A DNA stretch of 64,000 nt from Anaerolineales bacterium (GTDB lineage Bacteria; Chloroflexota; Anaerolineae; JAAEKA01). The first letter of the stretch is position 1; the number at the start of each line of letters is the position of its first letter. The stretch spans positions 248,001 through 312,000 of the forward strand of contig JACKBI010000007.1 in NCBI GenBank assembly GCA_020634615.1, given 5' to 3'. The notes below the pieces were generated by a model that was given only the letters and a program-made list of their open reading frames with translations, was not told where the DNA came from and ran no database searches. Below, piece after piece: positions 34,876-43,843 of the stretch. The position numbers and the translations under genes are program-made.

Positions 34876-36810
34876 TTGCAGGCTTCAATGTCTACATCGC
34901 GCCGGGGTCGATCCAAAGAACCCGGTCAGAAAGGCTCGCTGGGGCGGGCCATTCGTTATCTTTCGAGCTACAGGTTCAAGGCGCTTGTGCCGTATATCTT
35001 CCTGTTCTTCGCGACGCTGGCACAGTTAGCAGTGCCCAAGCTGGTCGGGAACATCATCGACGCGATCACAGGAGGCGTCATCGCCGAGAACGTGGTGCCC
35101 AATCTCGACAAGATTCCCGCTGCCATCCAGCCGCGGTTGTTCGAGCAGCTTGGGTACACCGAAGCGCAGTTGATGAACCTGTACAACAATGCCGAGCAAA
35201 TGCTGATCACAGCCGGCATCGCGATCATCATCTTTGCCACCGTGCGCGGCTTCTTCGCGTTCGGGCAGGCGTTCACGGCTGAGCGCAACTCGCAGAGCGT
35301 TGCCTTTGACATGCGCAACGACCTGTTTTCCAAGATCTCCAAGCTGTCGTTCTCCTACCACGATCGCAATCAGACCGGCCAATTGATGGTGCGCGCCACC
35401 GACGACGTGGAGAAGGTGCGGCTGTTTATCGGTCAGGGTCTGTTGCAGGCCATCGGTGCGCTCTTCCTCCTGGTGGGCACGCTAATCATCCTGTTCAGCA
35501 CCAACGTCAAGCTGACACTGGTCGTGCTGCCGATCCTGCCGCTGGCGCTGATTGCGTTCATGGTCTTTGGTCGCATCAGCCAGCCGTTGTTTGTCAAGGT
35601 ACAGCAGAAGCTGTCGGCGCTCAACACTGTCCTGCAGGAAAACCTGGCCGGCATCAAAGTCATCAAGGCCTTCACCAGAGAGAAATCCGAGCAGAAGAAG
35701 TTCGACGCTGCTGCCGACACCCTGATGGCGCAGCAGGTCACGGTCGCCCGAACCTTCAGCTTCCTGTTTCCTATCGTGTTCTTGATCGCCAACATCGGCC
35801 AGGCGCTGGTGCTCTACTTCGGCGGCCGGCAGATCATCGAAGGCACGCTGACCCTGGGCCAGTACCAGGAGTTCAGCATCTATCTGATCTTCATCTTCCT
35901 GCCGCTGGCGCAGCTCGGCATCATCATCACGCAGATGTCGCAGGCGTCGGCCTCAGCCAACCGTGTCTTTGAGATCCTTGACGCGGAAAACGAAGTGACC
36001 AACGCGCCCGACGCGGTGACGTTGCCGTCGGTGCAAGGCCGAGTTGCGTTTGAGAACGTGACTTTCCGCTACTTCAGCGGCGGCGACCCGGTGCTGTCTG
36101 ATGTCAGCTTCGAGGCTGAGCCGGGCCAGACCGTTGCCCTGCTGGGCGCGACCGGTTCCGGCAAAACCACGATCATCAACCTGATCCCGCGCTTCTATGA
36201 CCCGTCCGAGGGCAAGGTGCTGATCGATGGGCACGACATCCGTGAAGTGCAACTGGAATCGCTGCGCTCGCAGATCGGCATTGTTCTGCAGGAGACGACC
36301 CTGTTCACCGGCACGATCCGTGACAACATCGCCTTTGGTAAGCCCGATGCGACGCAAGATGAAGTCGTTGCCGCCGCGCAGGCTGCGGCTGCCCACGACT
36401 TCATCGTGTCCTTCCCTGCCGGCTACGACACGCCGGTCGGTGAGCGCGGCGCGACGCTGAGCGGTGGCCAGAAGCAACGCCTCGCGATTGCCCGTGCACT
36501 GCTCCTCAATCCGCAACTGCTGATCCTGGACGACTCGACCAGCGCGGTAGACCTGGAAACCGAATACCACATTCAGAAGGCCCTCGACCTGCTGATGAAG
36601 GGGCGCACCAGCTTCGTCATCGCGCAGCGCATCAGCACGGTCATCAACGCCGACCAGATCCTGGTACTGGAAAAAGGTCGTGTTGTGGCCCGCGGCAAGC
36701 ACGCCGATCTGATGGAAACCAGCGCAGTCTATGCTGAGATCTACAATTCACAGCTCGTCAGCGATGTCGAGATCGAGCCCGAAGAAGCCACAATGCTGGA
36801 CTTCGGATGA
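34876..36810 (+). CDS. Heterodimeric ABC exporter subunit A (degenerate catalytic site)
   Basis: 644 residues: six membrane segments (about 30-330), then an ATPase domain. Walker A is GATGSGKTT, signature LSGGQKQRLAIARALL and H-loop region FVIAQRIST. Walker B reads LLILDDSTSAVD, with Asp instead of the catalytic Glu, and the switch His position is Gln. This is the non-hydrolysing half known from heterodimers such as TM287/288 and BmrC/D. GAGGAG favours the TTG at 34876, though the ATG at 34888 is possible. It pairs with the next gene to export drugs or lipids. Confidence 0.94.
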   Translation: MQASMSTSRRGRSKEPGQKGSLGRAIRYLSSYRFKALVPYIFLFFATLAQLAVPKLVGNIIDAITGGVIAENVVPNLDKIPAAIQPRLFEQLGYTEAQLMNLYNNAEQMLITAGIAIIIFATVRGFFAFGQAFTAERNSQSVAFDMRNDLFSKISKLSFSYHDRNQTGQLMVRATDDVEKVRLFIGQGLLQAIGALFLLVGTLIILFSTNVKLTLVVLPILPLALIAFMVFGRISQPLFVKVQQKLSALNTVLQENLAGIKVIKAFTREKSEQKKFDAAADTLMAQQVTVARTFSFLFPIVFLIANIGQALVLYFGGRQIIEGTLTLGQYQEFSIYLIFIFLPLAQLGIIITQMSQASASANRVFEILDAENEVTNAPDAVTLPSVQGRVAFENVTFRYFSGGDPVLSDVSFEAEPGQTVALLGATGSGKTTIINLIPRFYDPSEGKVLIDGHDIREVQLESLRSQIGIVLQETTLFTGTIRDNIAFGKPDATQDEVVAAAQAAAAHDFIVSFPAGYDTPVGERGATLSGGQKQRLAIARALLLNPQLLILDDSTSAVDLETEYHIQKALDLLMKGRTSFVIAQRISTVINADQILVLEKGRVVARGKHADLMETSAVYAEIYNSQLVSDVEIEPEEATMLDFG

Positions 36811-36845
36811 GCCGTCGCGGCTGGAAATAATACAGGAGAACTCAA

Positions 36846-38846
36846 ATGTTTGGACCTGGTGGAATGTCCCGGCTCATGGGCCAGGACAGTATGAAACCGA
36901 CGAGTGTGCGACAAACGCTGCGGCGCATGGGTGGTTACTTCAAGCCGTTCTGGTTGCCCCTTCTGGTTGTCGGCATCTTGTTGATCGCGTCGACCTGGAC
37001 GCAGGTCAAGGTGCCGGAACTGATCGGCGCGACCGTTGACTGTTACCTGGCGCCCGTTAACCTGGCAACGACCGGCGATACGCCGGCTGAGGCGCTTTCT
37101 TCGCTTGCTCCCAGCGCATCCCAGACGCGCGAAAGCCGCTGCACGCTGGAAAGTGACCCCTCCAAGCTGACGCCGTCACAGCGTCTGGCCGGGCTGGGGC
37201 GGATGGTGTTGTTGATTCTGGGATTGTACGTGTTCACGTCTGTCGCAACGGGTTTTCAGTTCTACCTGATGACCTGGTCTGGGCAGCATGTGTTGCGTAA
37301 CTTGCGCGTCCAACTCTTTGGGCACATGCACGATTTGTCGATGAGCTACTACACGGAGCATGAGGCCGGCGACCTCATGAGCCGCATCACCAATGACACC
37401 GAAGCAATCGGTCAGGCCATCAACTTTGCGCTGTTGCAGGTGGTGAGCGGCATTCTGTTGCTGCTGTGGATCGCCTACAACATGCTGAAGTTGAGCGTCC
37501 CGTACGCGTTGCTGAGCATGGTGGTGGTACCCATCATGCTGTTGGTAACGGTCTGGCTCTCCGGGCAGGCGCGCAAGGCCTTCCGGGCGGCGCGCGAGGA
37601 CCTCGGCAACGTCAACGCTGAGCTGCAGGAAAGCATCTCATCGGTGCGCGAGGTTCAGGCTTTCAGCCGCGAGGACGAGAACATCCAGAACTTCATGGTC
37701 ACCAACGCAGCCAACCGCGATGCCAATGTCAAGGCGGTCAGCTACACCGCGGCGCTGGCTCCGGCCCTTGAGGCGCTCGGCTATGCTGCGCTGGCCCTGG
37801 TGGCCGGCATCGGCGGCCTCGTGCTGCTGCGCAACCAGACCCTGTTTGGCACGACCATCTCCATCGGTCTGGTGATCACGTTCATCACCTACGTGCAGCG
37901 TTTCAACCAGCCGGTGCAGCAGATCGCGGTGCTGTGGACCAATATCCAGAACGCCATCGCCGGCATGGAACGTATCTTCGTCCTGATGGATGAGGCGCCG
38001 GCTGTCGTCGAGGCGCCCAACGCCATAGAACTGCCCCTGGTGCAAGGTGAAGTGGTCTTCAAGGACGTGTTCGCCGAGTACAAGAAGGGCGAGTCGGTGC
38101 TCAACGGCATCAACTTCAGCGTCGAACCGGGCCAGACCTTCGCCATCGTCGGGCCAACGGGCGCGGGCAAGACCACCATCATCAACCTGCTGCCGCGCTT
38201 CTACGATGTGACGGCCGGTTCGGTCACCATCGACGGCTACGACGTGCGCGACGTGACCGCTGAATCGCTGCGCAGCCAGATCGGTATCGTGCTCCAGGAC
38301 ACTTTCTTGTTCAGCACCACCGTCATGGAGAACATCCGCTTCGGCCGTCCCGATGCGACCGACGAGGAAGTGATCGAAGCCGCCAAGCTGGCGCGCGTCG
38401 ATACCTTTGTCGACCGGCTGCCTGATGGCTACCAGACGGTGCTGGGCGAACGCGGCAGCGGCCTCAGCCAGGGTCAGCGCCAGCTGATCGCCATCGCACG
38501 CGCTGCGCTGGGCGACCCGCGGATCCTGATCCTGGACGAGGCAACGTCCAGCGTCGATACGCGCACCGAACGACTCATCCAGGCGGCGCTGAACGACCTG
38601 CTCAAGAACCGCACCAGCTTCGTCATTGCCCACCGGCTCAGCACCATCCGCAACGCCGATCAGGTGCTGGTGCTGGACCAGGGCAAGATCGTGGAACGCG
38701 GCCGCCACGAGGAACTGCTGGCAGAGCGCGGCTTCTACTACAACCTGTACATGAGCCAGTTCCGCCGCCGCTCCGAAGTCGAGCAAGCCAGCCCGCAACC
38801 GGGCGGCAATGGCACCTTCAGCGCTGGCGCGCTGGCGCCTGCCTGA
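36846..38846 (+). CDS. Heterodimeric ABC exporter subunit B (consensus catalytic site)
   Basis: 666 residues. Membrane region with an extra roughly 70-residue extracytoplasmic loop between segments 1 and 2 (about residues 60-115), then an ATPase domain with Walker A GPTGAGKTT, Walker B ILILDEATSSVD and the H-loop AHRLST intact. Its own signature is LSQGQRQ instead of LSGGQ, so the composite site formed with subunit A's Walker motifs is degenerate, and the other site is consensus. CAGGAGA precedes the ATG. A strong terminator follows. Confidence 0.94.
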   Translation: MFGPGGMSRLMGQDSMKPTSVRQTLRRMGGYFKPFWLPLLVVGILLIASTWTQVKVPELIGATVDCYLAPVNLATTGDTPAEALSSLAPSASQTRESRCTLESDPSKLTPSQRLAGLGRMVLLILGLYVFTSVATGFQFYLMTWSGQHVLRNLRVQLFGHMHDLSMSYYTEHEAGDLMSRITNDTEAIGQAINFALLQVVSGILLLLWIAYNMLKLSVPYALLSMVVVPIMLLVTVWLSGQARKAFRAAREDLGNVNAELQESISSVREVQAFSREDENIQNFMVTNAANRDANVKAVSYTAALAPALEALGYAALALVAGIGGLVLLRNQTLFGTTISIGLVITFITYVQRFNQPVQQIAVLWTNIQNAIAGMERIFVLMDEAPAVVEAPNAIELPLVQGEVVFKDVFAEYKKGESVLNGINFSVEPGQTFAIVGPTGAGKTTIINLLPRFYDVTAGSVTIDGYDVRDVTAESLRSQIGIVLQDTFLFSTTVMENIRFGRPDATDEEVIEAAKLARVDTFVDRLPDGYQTVLGERGSGLSQGQRQLIAIARAALGDPRILILDEATSSVDTRTERLIQAALNDLLKNRTSFVIAHRLSTIRNADQVLVLDQGKIVERGRHEELLAERGFYYNLYMSQFRRRSEVEQASPQPGGNGTFSAGALAPA

Positions 38847-38868
38847 GCCCATACGGCTTCATAAATCA

Positions 38869-38906
38869 ACAGCCGCCTGGCATATTTGCCAGGCGGCTGT
38901 TCTTAT
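38869..38906 (+). terminator. Terminator of the marR-ABC exporter operon
   Basis: ACAGCCGCCTGGCA (38869-38882) and its exact complement (38887-38900) enclose TATT and are followed by TCTTAT. 22 bp after the stop codon. Confidence 0.82.
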
Positions 38907-38955
38907 GGCGGATGGCCCCGTCGTCGTCTCCGGGGCTTTGGCCGTTGTTGGTGGT

Positions 38956-39017
38956 GGATCCCCGCTTTCGCGGGGATGACGGCCTTCGCGGGGATGACGG
39001 CCTTCGGGGGATGACGG
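38956..39017. repeat. Tandem 17-18-bp repeats (CCTTCGCGGGGATGACGG type)
   Basis: Three copies end in GGGGATGACGG at 38982, 39000 and 39017. The first is preceded by GGATCCCCGC, which makes a small hairpin with GCGGGGAT. Related in sequence to the element at 39632-39698. Probably the same dispersed family. Confidence 0.75.
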
Positions 39018-39041
39018 TCTTAGCGGGGCGCTGAATCCAAG

Positions 39042-39593
39042 CTATTCGTTCGCTGGCTCGTCGAAGTCGCGGACGTCGGCGCCTTTCAGGCGCGAGAGGA
39101 TGTCGATGGCCGCGGTTCCGCCCTGGCCGGCGGAGATGATGGCCTGGCTGCGGCCGGTGCGCGTGGCGCGGCCGACGACGTACAGGCCGTCGATCCCGGC
39201 GCGATAGTTTCGGTCCACGGTCACGCCGTCCTCGTTCATGGCCAGCCCCAGCGCCTTGGCCAGCCTGGCCGACTTTCCTTCGGCGATCACGACGTAGTCT
39301 GCCTCGTGCGTGTTGCCATCCGCAGCCGTAACGCGAAACGTCTCGCCGTCCTTGTGAACCGCGGTCGCCTCACCGCTCAGCAGGGTGGCTCCCTTGTCCC
39401 GGACCTGCCGACGCGCGATCTCCTGGAACTCAGTCCCGCCGATGACCGGAATGCCCAGGTAGTTGTGCAGCTCGGCGTAATGCATGGCGGTGTTGTCCTG
39501 CCCGAAGACGGTCGTCTCGACGCCGTTCTTGGCCAGGAACAGCGCGGCGCTCAACCCAGCCGGCCCGTCCCCGATAACGATTGCTTTGGTCAT
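39042..39593 (-). CDS. Small FAD-binding thioredoxin-reductase-like protein lacking the NADPH domain
   Basis: 183 residues. N-terminal FAD dinucleotide motif VIGDGPAGLSAALFL and C-terminal FAD motif GLYVVGRATRTGRSQAIISAGQGGTAA, as in thioredoxin reductase. The roughly 120-residue NADPH-binding insert and its CxxC redox pair are absent, and the two FAD halves are joined directly (about residue 115). Without a disulfide or NADPH site it cannot work as a classical reductase and may take electrons from a partner. AAGGAG fixes the ATG at 39593. Divergent from the TetR regulator. Confidence 0.82.
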   Translation of the reverse strand: MTKAIVIGDGPAGLSAALFLAKNGVETTVFGQDNTAMHYAELHNYLGIPVIGGTEFQEIARRQVRDKGATLLSGEATAVHKDGETFRVTAADGNTHEADYVVIAEGKSARLAKALGLAMNEDGVTVDRNYRAGIDGLYVVGRATRTGRSQAIISAGQGGTAAIDILSRLKGADVRDFDEPANE

Positions 39594-39631
39594 GGTTCGC
39601 TCCTTCGCCTCGTGATTTGTTGCCACTCCTT

Positions 39632-39698
39632 CGTCATTCCCGGTTAGGCGAGAATCCAGCGTCCGCCAGATTGGATTCCCGCCGGCGCGGGAATGACG
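39632..39698. repeat. Inverted repeat, CGTCATTCCCG ... CGGGAATGACG
   Basis: CGTCATTCCCG (39632 onward) is inverted at 39688-39698, with GAATCC and GGATTC as inner inverted copies. No ORF. Resembles a widespread non-autonomous intergenic element. It lies between the flavoprotein and the TetR operator. Confidence 0.75.
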
Positions 39699-39793
39699 AG
39701 GGAATGGTTGTTGTGCTGGGTTCTATTTTCGCGGACCTGGGTTGCTGTTTCTATAAGGTCGCTACCTGTTTCGCCGCCACAGCCGTCCCGGAT

Positions 39794-39822
39794 TTGCTGG
39801 TTCGGGATGTCCGAGTTAAAAT
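39794..39822 (+). promoter_or_regulatory. Candidate promoter of the tetR-epimerase operon
   Basis: TTGCTG (39794-39799), a 17-bp spacer and TAAAAT (39817-39822). The predicted start falls inside the operator palindrome just downstream, which fits autorepression. Confidence 0.4.
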
Positions 39823-39823
39823 T

Positions 39824-39841
39824 AAACCGACCGGTCGGTTT
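39824..39841. promoter_or_regulatory. Perfect 18-bp operator-like palindrome upstream of tetR
   Basis: AAACCGACCGGTCGGTTT is a perfect palindrome 23 bp before the tetR start codon. Sequences with the ACCGACCGGTCGGT core are known operators of several TetR-family repressors. Confidence 0.75.
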
Positions 39842-39864
39842 TGTATCTATCACGGCCATACACC

Positions 39865-40461
39865 ATGCAACAACGCAGCGAAGAAACCCGCGAGCGCATC
39901 CTTTCCTCCGCCCTGGCTTGTTTTGCCGAGGCTGGCTACGACGCGACCGGCGTCGCGGCCATCTGCCAGCGCGCCGGCGTCAGCAAAGGCGCCTTCTACC
40001 ATCACTTTGCCAGCAAGCAGGCGCTTTTCCTGGCGTTGCTCGACGAGTGGCTGGATGCCATCGACGGGCAGATGGCTACGACGCGCACCACCGCGGCCAG
40101 TGTGCCGGAGGGTTTGACGAGCATGGCCAGCATGTTCGGACAGGTCTTTCGCGATGCCTCCGGCAAGCTGCCGATGATGCTCCAGTTCTGGACCCAGGCA
40201 GCCAAGGATCCGCTGATCTGGGAGGCCACCATGGCGCCATTTCGCCGCTACCACGATCTGTTTGCTGGCATCATCGCTGCCGGTGTCGCTGAAGGATCGT
40301 TGGCGACAACGGACCCTCCGGCGGCGGCGCGCGCGATCGTTGCGCTCTCGGTCGGCATGCTGCTGCAGGGCGTGCTGGACCCGGATGCAACCGATTGGGC
40401 GCAGGCGGCCGATGACGGGGTTCGACTACTGTTGGCAGGCTTGCTCAGGAGAGATACATGA
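39865..40461 (+). CDS. TetR/AcrR-family transcriptional regulator
   Basis: 198 residues. The N-terminal helix-turn-helix is EETRERILSSALACFAEAGYDATGVAAICQRAGVSKGAFYHHFASKQALF, the TetR consensus. The C-terminal region (about 80-198) is the ligand-binding helical bundle with LQFWTQAAKDPLIWE. The ATG at 39865 is preferred because the upstream in-frame TTG at 39841 lies in the operator. Overlaps the epimerase gene by 4 bp. Probably represses itself and that gene, and perhaps the divergent flavoprotein. Confidence 0.92.
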   Translation: MQQRSEETRERILSSALACFAEAGYDATGVAAICQRAGVSKGAFYHHFASKQALFLALLDEWLDAIDGQMATTRTTAASVPEGLTSMASMFGQVFRDASGKLPMMLQFWTQAAKDPLIWEATMAPFRRYHDLFAGIIAAGVAEGSLATTDPPAAARAIVALSVGMLLQGVLDPDATDWAQAADDGVRLLLAGLLRRDT

Positions 40462-41468
40462 AGGTTCTGCTTACCGGCGCTTTTGGCAATATTGGCACAA
40501 GCGCCTTGCCCGAATTGGTGGCCCAAGGCCACACAGTTCGTTGCCTGGACGTACCCACCGCGGTGAACAAGCGCAAGGCAGCCCGCCTTGCGCAGCAGAC
40601 TGAGGTGGTTTGGGGCGATTTGCGCCGTCACGATGACGCAGTGGCGGCGCTGCGCGGCCAGGATGCCGTGGTGCATCTGGCGTTCGTTATCCCGCGCCTG
40701 TCAGCCACCGGCATCAACAGCGAGGATCAACCAGAGTTCGCGCGCGACGTCAACGTCGGCGGCACGCTGAACCTGCTCGCGGCCATGAAAGCCTGCCCGC
40801 GGCCGCCCCATCTGCTCTTTACCTCGTCGTTGCACGTCTACGGCAGGACAAGCCATCTGCCGCCGCCGCGGACGGTGGTCGACCCGGTACAGCCGGTGGA
40901 ACACTACGCCCGCCAAAAGGTTATCTGCGAGGAGATGATCAAGGCGTCGGGCCTGGACTGGACGATCTTTCGTCTGGGGGCGTCGATGCCGATCCGGCTG
41001 ATTCTGGACCCCGGTGTCTTCGACGTGCCGCTGGCCAATCGGATGGAATATGTCCACAGCCGCGATGTGGCCACGGCCATCGCTAATGCCCTCCGGTCTG
41101 ATCGGGTGCAGGGAAAGACGTGGCTGATCGGTGGCGGTCCCCGCTGCCAGTACACCTATCGCGAGATCGCCGAGCGGGTGCTGGATGCCTTCGGTGTCGG
41201 AATGCTGCCCGATGAGGCGTTCACGACCGTGCCCTTCAGCACCGACTGGCTCGACACCGGTGAAAGCCAGCGCGTCTTGCAATTTCAGCAGCGCACCTTG
41301 CAGGACTACGTCAACGATGTCCGTTCAGCGCTGGGTGCGAAGCGGTCAGTTGTGCAACTCCTGCGGCCCGTGATCCGTCGCCGGCTGCTGGCCGTGTCGC
41401 CATACTACCATCAACAGCAAATCGATCAGCCGGCCCAAGCGTTGGCAGTGCAACGCTCGGCCAACTAA
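40458..41468 (+). CDS. NAD-dependent epimerase/dehydratase family protein
   Basis: 336 residues, extended SDR. VLLTGAFGNIGTSALPEL is the TGxxGxxG loop. The active-site region reads FTSSLHVYGRT...HYARQKVICEEMI. The catalytic Tyr-x3-Lys becomes Tyr-Ala-Arg-Gln-Lys, so the lysine is displaced by one residue or the motif is altered. C-terminal half is a substrate cap. Could act on nucleotide sugars or be an atypical redox sensor (NmrA-like). Translationally coupled to tetR (ATGA overlap). Confidence 0.85.
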   Translation: MKVLLTGAFGNIGTSALPELVAQGHTVRCLDVPTAVNKRKAARLAQQTEVVWGDLRRHDDAVAALRGQDAVVHLAFVIPRLSATGINSEDQPEFARDVNVGGTLNLLAAMKACPRPPHLLFTSSLHVYGRTSHLPPPRTVVDPVQPVEHYARQKVICEEMIKASGLDWTIFRLGASMPIRLILDPGVFDVPLANRMEYVHSRDVATAIANALRSDRVQGKTWLIGGGPRCQYTYREIAERVLDAFGVGMLPDEAFTTVPFSTDWLDTGESQRVLQFQQRTLQDYVNDVRSALGAKRSVVQLLRPVIRRRLLAVSPYYHQQQIDQPAQALAVQRSAN

Positions 41469-41470
41469 AC

Positions 41471-41548
41471 TTGGCATCTGGCCAGATAGCCTGCAACGGC
41501 TTGCCGACGCGTGCAGTCAAGCACACGCCTGGACCGGCCAGATGCCAA
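41471..41548. terminator. Inverted repeat between convergent genes, possible shared terminator structure
   Basis: TTGGCATCTGGCC (41471-41483) and GGCCAGATGCCAA (41536-41548) are exact inverted copies with 52 nt between, filling the gap between the epimerase and phosphofructokinase stops. No U-tract, so termination is only possible. Confidence 0.45.
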
Positions 41549-41562
41549 CTTCCTTCTCGAAT

Positions 41563-42765
41563 CTACTCCAGCTCGCTGGTCATGATGAACTGCGGCTTCA
41601 TGTGGAACTTGCGGTAGTGCGGGCGGTATCGCTCCGTGTTGTAGAACTTCTCCACGTCCACCACCTTCTTTTGATTGGTCACCACCTCGATCGGTACGTC
41701 GTCGTAGCGACCGTTCTTGAGCACTACCAGCCGGCCGTGCATGCCGCCCATGATCAGATCCAGGGCCAGGTTGCCGTAGGCCATGGGCACGATCGAGTCG
41801 GTGGCATCGGGATCGCCGCCGCGCACCAGGTAGCCGAGACGCTGGTTGATAGTGTTGATCTTCTGCCCACCATTGAACTTGGGAGAGCGGGACGTCAACT
41901 CCTGCGATACCAGGTCGCCGATGCCGCCCAGCTTCTTGTGGCCATAGGCGTCGGTGGTTTCGCTCTGGAAGACCATCTCGCCGCCAGAGAACATCGCGCC
42001 TTCCGAAACCAGCAGGATGGAGTACTTCGACGGGTTGCGGTGCCGGTCCGCCGCCAGCAGTTCCGTCAACAGCTCCATGTCGAACTTGACCTCGGGGATG
42101 ACGCAGCGGTTGGCCGCGCCGGCCATGGTCGGCAGCATGGCCGTGAACCCGGCATAGCGGCCGAAGACCTCCAGCACCAGGAAGCGCTCGTGCGAGCCGG
42201 CCGACGTGCGCAGCGTGTTGGTCAACGCGATGGTGCGCGAGACGCAGGTGCTGAAGCCGATGCAGTAGTCGGTGCCCGGCACGTCGTTGTCCATGGTTTT
42301 GGGAATGCCCACCACCTTGAAGCCCTTTTTGGCCAGATGCACGCCGTAGCTCAGCGTGTCGTCGCCGCCGATGGGGATCAGGTAATCGACGCCCAGCCAC
42401 TCCAGGTTCTTGAGCACCTCCGGGGTCATGTCGTTGACTTCGTTGGGGTATTCCTCTTTCAAGTGCGGCGGCACTTCCGATGCTTTCATCGCGCTGGGGC
42501 GGGTGCGCGAGGTGTGCAGGAACGTGCCGCCGGTGCGCCCGGCCCGGTTGACGATCTCTTCGCTCAGGTAGATGTAATTCTCGTGGTTGTCGTAATCTTT
42601 CTCTCGCACCGTTTCGGTGATGCCCTTCCAGCCGCGGCGCAGGCCAATGACCTGGTAGCCCTCGCGCAGCGCGCGAATCGTTACCGCACGGATTGCAGGG
42701 TTGAGTCCGGGCACATCGCCGCCTCCGGTCAGGATGCCGATGGTGCCTCTGTAGTTGGTTGCCAT
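41563..42765 (-). CDS. 6-phosphofructokinase, probably pyrophosphate-dependent
   Basis: 400 residues with the PFK fold: ILTGGGDVPGLNPAIRA, IPIGGDDTLSYG (133-137 GGDDT), IPKTMDND (155-161) and FGRYAGFTA. ATP-type enzymes carry Gly at the fourth position of GGDG(S/T) and Gly in PGTIDND. Asp and Lys at these sites are the established signature of PPi-dependent PFKs. It phosphorylates fructose-6-phosphate reversibly in glycolysis or gluconeogenesis. GGAGGA upstream fixes the ATG at 42765. A longer in-frame extension lacks PFK character. Confidence 0.9.
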   Translation of the reverse strand: MATNYRGTIGILTGGGDVPGLNPAIRAVTIRALREGYQVIGLRRGWKGITETVREKDYDNHENYIYLSEEIVNRAGRTGGTFLHTSRTRPSAMKASEVPPHLKEEYPNEVNDMTPEVLKNLEWLGVDYLIPIGGDDTLSYGVHLAKKGFKVVGIPKTMDNDVPGTDYCIGFSTCVSRTIALTNTLRTSAGSHERFLVLEVFGRYAGFTAMLPTMAGAANRCVIPEVKFDMELLTELLAADRHRNPSKYSILLVSEGAMFSGGEMVFQSETTDAYGHKKLGGIGDLVSQELTSRSPKFNGGQKINTINQRLGYLVRGGDPDATDSIVPMAYGNLALDLIMGGMHGRLVVLKNGRYDDVPIEVVTNQKKVVDVEKFYNTERYRPHYRKFHMKPQFIMTSELE

Positions 42766-43040
42766 AGTAATTCCTCCGAACAATGTATTATCGCCTGCGG
42801 TTGGCGCACGCAAACGCGCGCCGGCCGCAATAGAAATCTTACCAGCATCCGCCGCTATCGCCAATTGGACGGGCTGGACGCTTTTTTCCCTCGTGAGGAT
42901 AGCACAGCTTGAATCGTGTTGCAATGATCTGCGTCATGTCTGGACGACTAACTTCCCGCAGGTTCCAGGAGTGGATTGGTGATCTGGCTGTTCAGCCGTA
43001 CAATGAGCTGACACGATCTTCCCGGTCCCCGCCTCAGTCC

Positions 43041-43760
43041 ATGAATCCCACCCAACTTGTTCTCGTTGCCCTCATCGCCTTCGCGGCTGCGTTCATTCAG
43101 AGCGTCGTGGGGTTTGGTTCGGCGCTGCTCGGTATGCCGCTGCTGGTGGCGGTGGTTGGCATCCAGATCGCCTCGCCACTGGTCGCGATGCTGGGTGTCG
43201 TCCTTGAGATGGTGCTGATCCTGCGTTACCGCGAGCACCTGCATGTGGGGATAGTGGGGAAACTGGTGGCGGCCGCCGCGCTGGGCATACCGCTGGGCAT
43301 CTACGCGGTCAAGAATGTCGACCAGCGCATCGTTTTGGGTATTCTGGCCGTCGTCCTGGTGAGTTACGGCGTCTACGGCTTGTCAAAGTTCAGCTTGCCG
43401 ACGCTGGAGGGCAATGGCTGGACCTACGGGCTTGGGTTCATCGCCGGGATTTTGGGTGGCGCGTATAACACAGCCGGCCCGCCGGTGATTATCTATGGCC
43501 ACGCTCGCCGCTGGCCGGCAACGGAGTTCAAGGGCAACCTGCAAGGCTTCTTTCTGCCAGTCAGCATCTTTGTCGTCATCGGCCATTTTCTCGCCCGCAC
43601 CGTGACGCCGGTTGTCTGGCAATGTGTCGCAATCAGTGTGCTGCCGATGTTTTTGGGGATCTTGCTGGGCGGGCTGGCCGAGCGACGCATCGACGCCGAA
43701 CGTTTCCGCAAGCTGGTATTGGTCCTGCTGATCGTGCTGGGGGCGAGCCTGGTGCTGTAA
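43041..43760 (+). CDS. TSUP-family (TauE/SafE) membrane transporter
   Basis: 239 residues with seven to eight membrane segments. Two similar halves begin with the family motifs QSVVGFGSALLGMPLL and YGLGFIAGILGGAYNTAGPPVIIYG. The family exports sulfite, sulfoacetate or other organosulfur anions. The substrate here is unknown. The ATG at 43041 is chosen because it directly precedes the first membrane segment. The reading frame is open from 42909 without membrane character. Convergent with glcF. Confidence 0.88.
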   Translation: MNPTQLVLVALIAFAAAFIQSVVGFGSALLGMPLLVAVVGIQIASPLVAMLGVVLEMVLILRYREHLHVGIVGKLVAAAALGIPLGIYAVKNVDQRIVLGILAVVLVSYGVYGLSKFSLPTLEGNGWTYGLGFIAGILGGAYNTAGPPVIIYGHARRWPATEFKGNLQGFFLPVSIFVVIGHFLARTVTPVVWQCVAISVLPMFLGILLGGLAERRIDAERFRKLVLVLLIVLGASLVL

Positions 43761-43785
43761 TCGGTGAACGGTAATCGGTAAACGG
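43758..43785 (+). repeat. Two tandem 14-bp repeats overlapping the stop codon (TAATCGGTRAACGG)
   Basis: TAATCGGTGAACGG (43758-43771) is repeated with one change at 43772-43785, and a third degenerate copy may follow. The transporter's TAA is part of the first unit. Confidence 0.7.
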
Positions 43786-43843
43786 TAGCCGGAATCGGCC
43801 TCCGAACACACAATACGCAAGACGATTGCCGGCCGCTCGATTT

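Noticed and set aside
38956..39017. Possible short CRISPR-like array
   Set aside because: Units are 17-18 bp in direct contact, without spacers or cas genes. Ordinary tandem repeat.
41542..42912. 456-codon plus-strand frame opposite the phosphofructokinase
   Set aside because: The minus-strand frame carries all PFK motifs. The plus frame is His/Gln/Val-rich noise.
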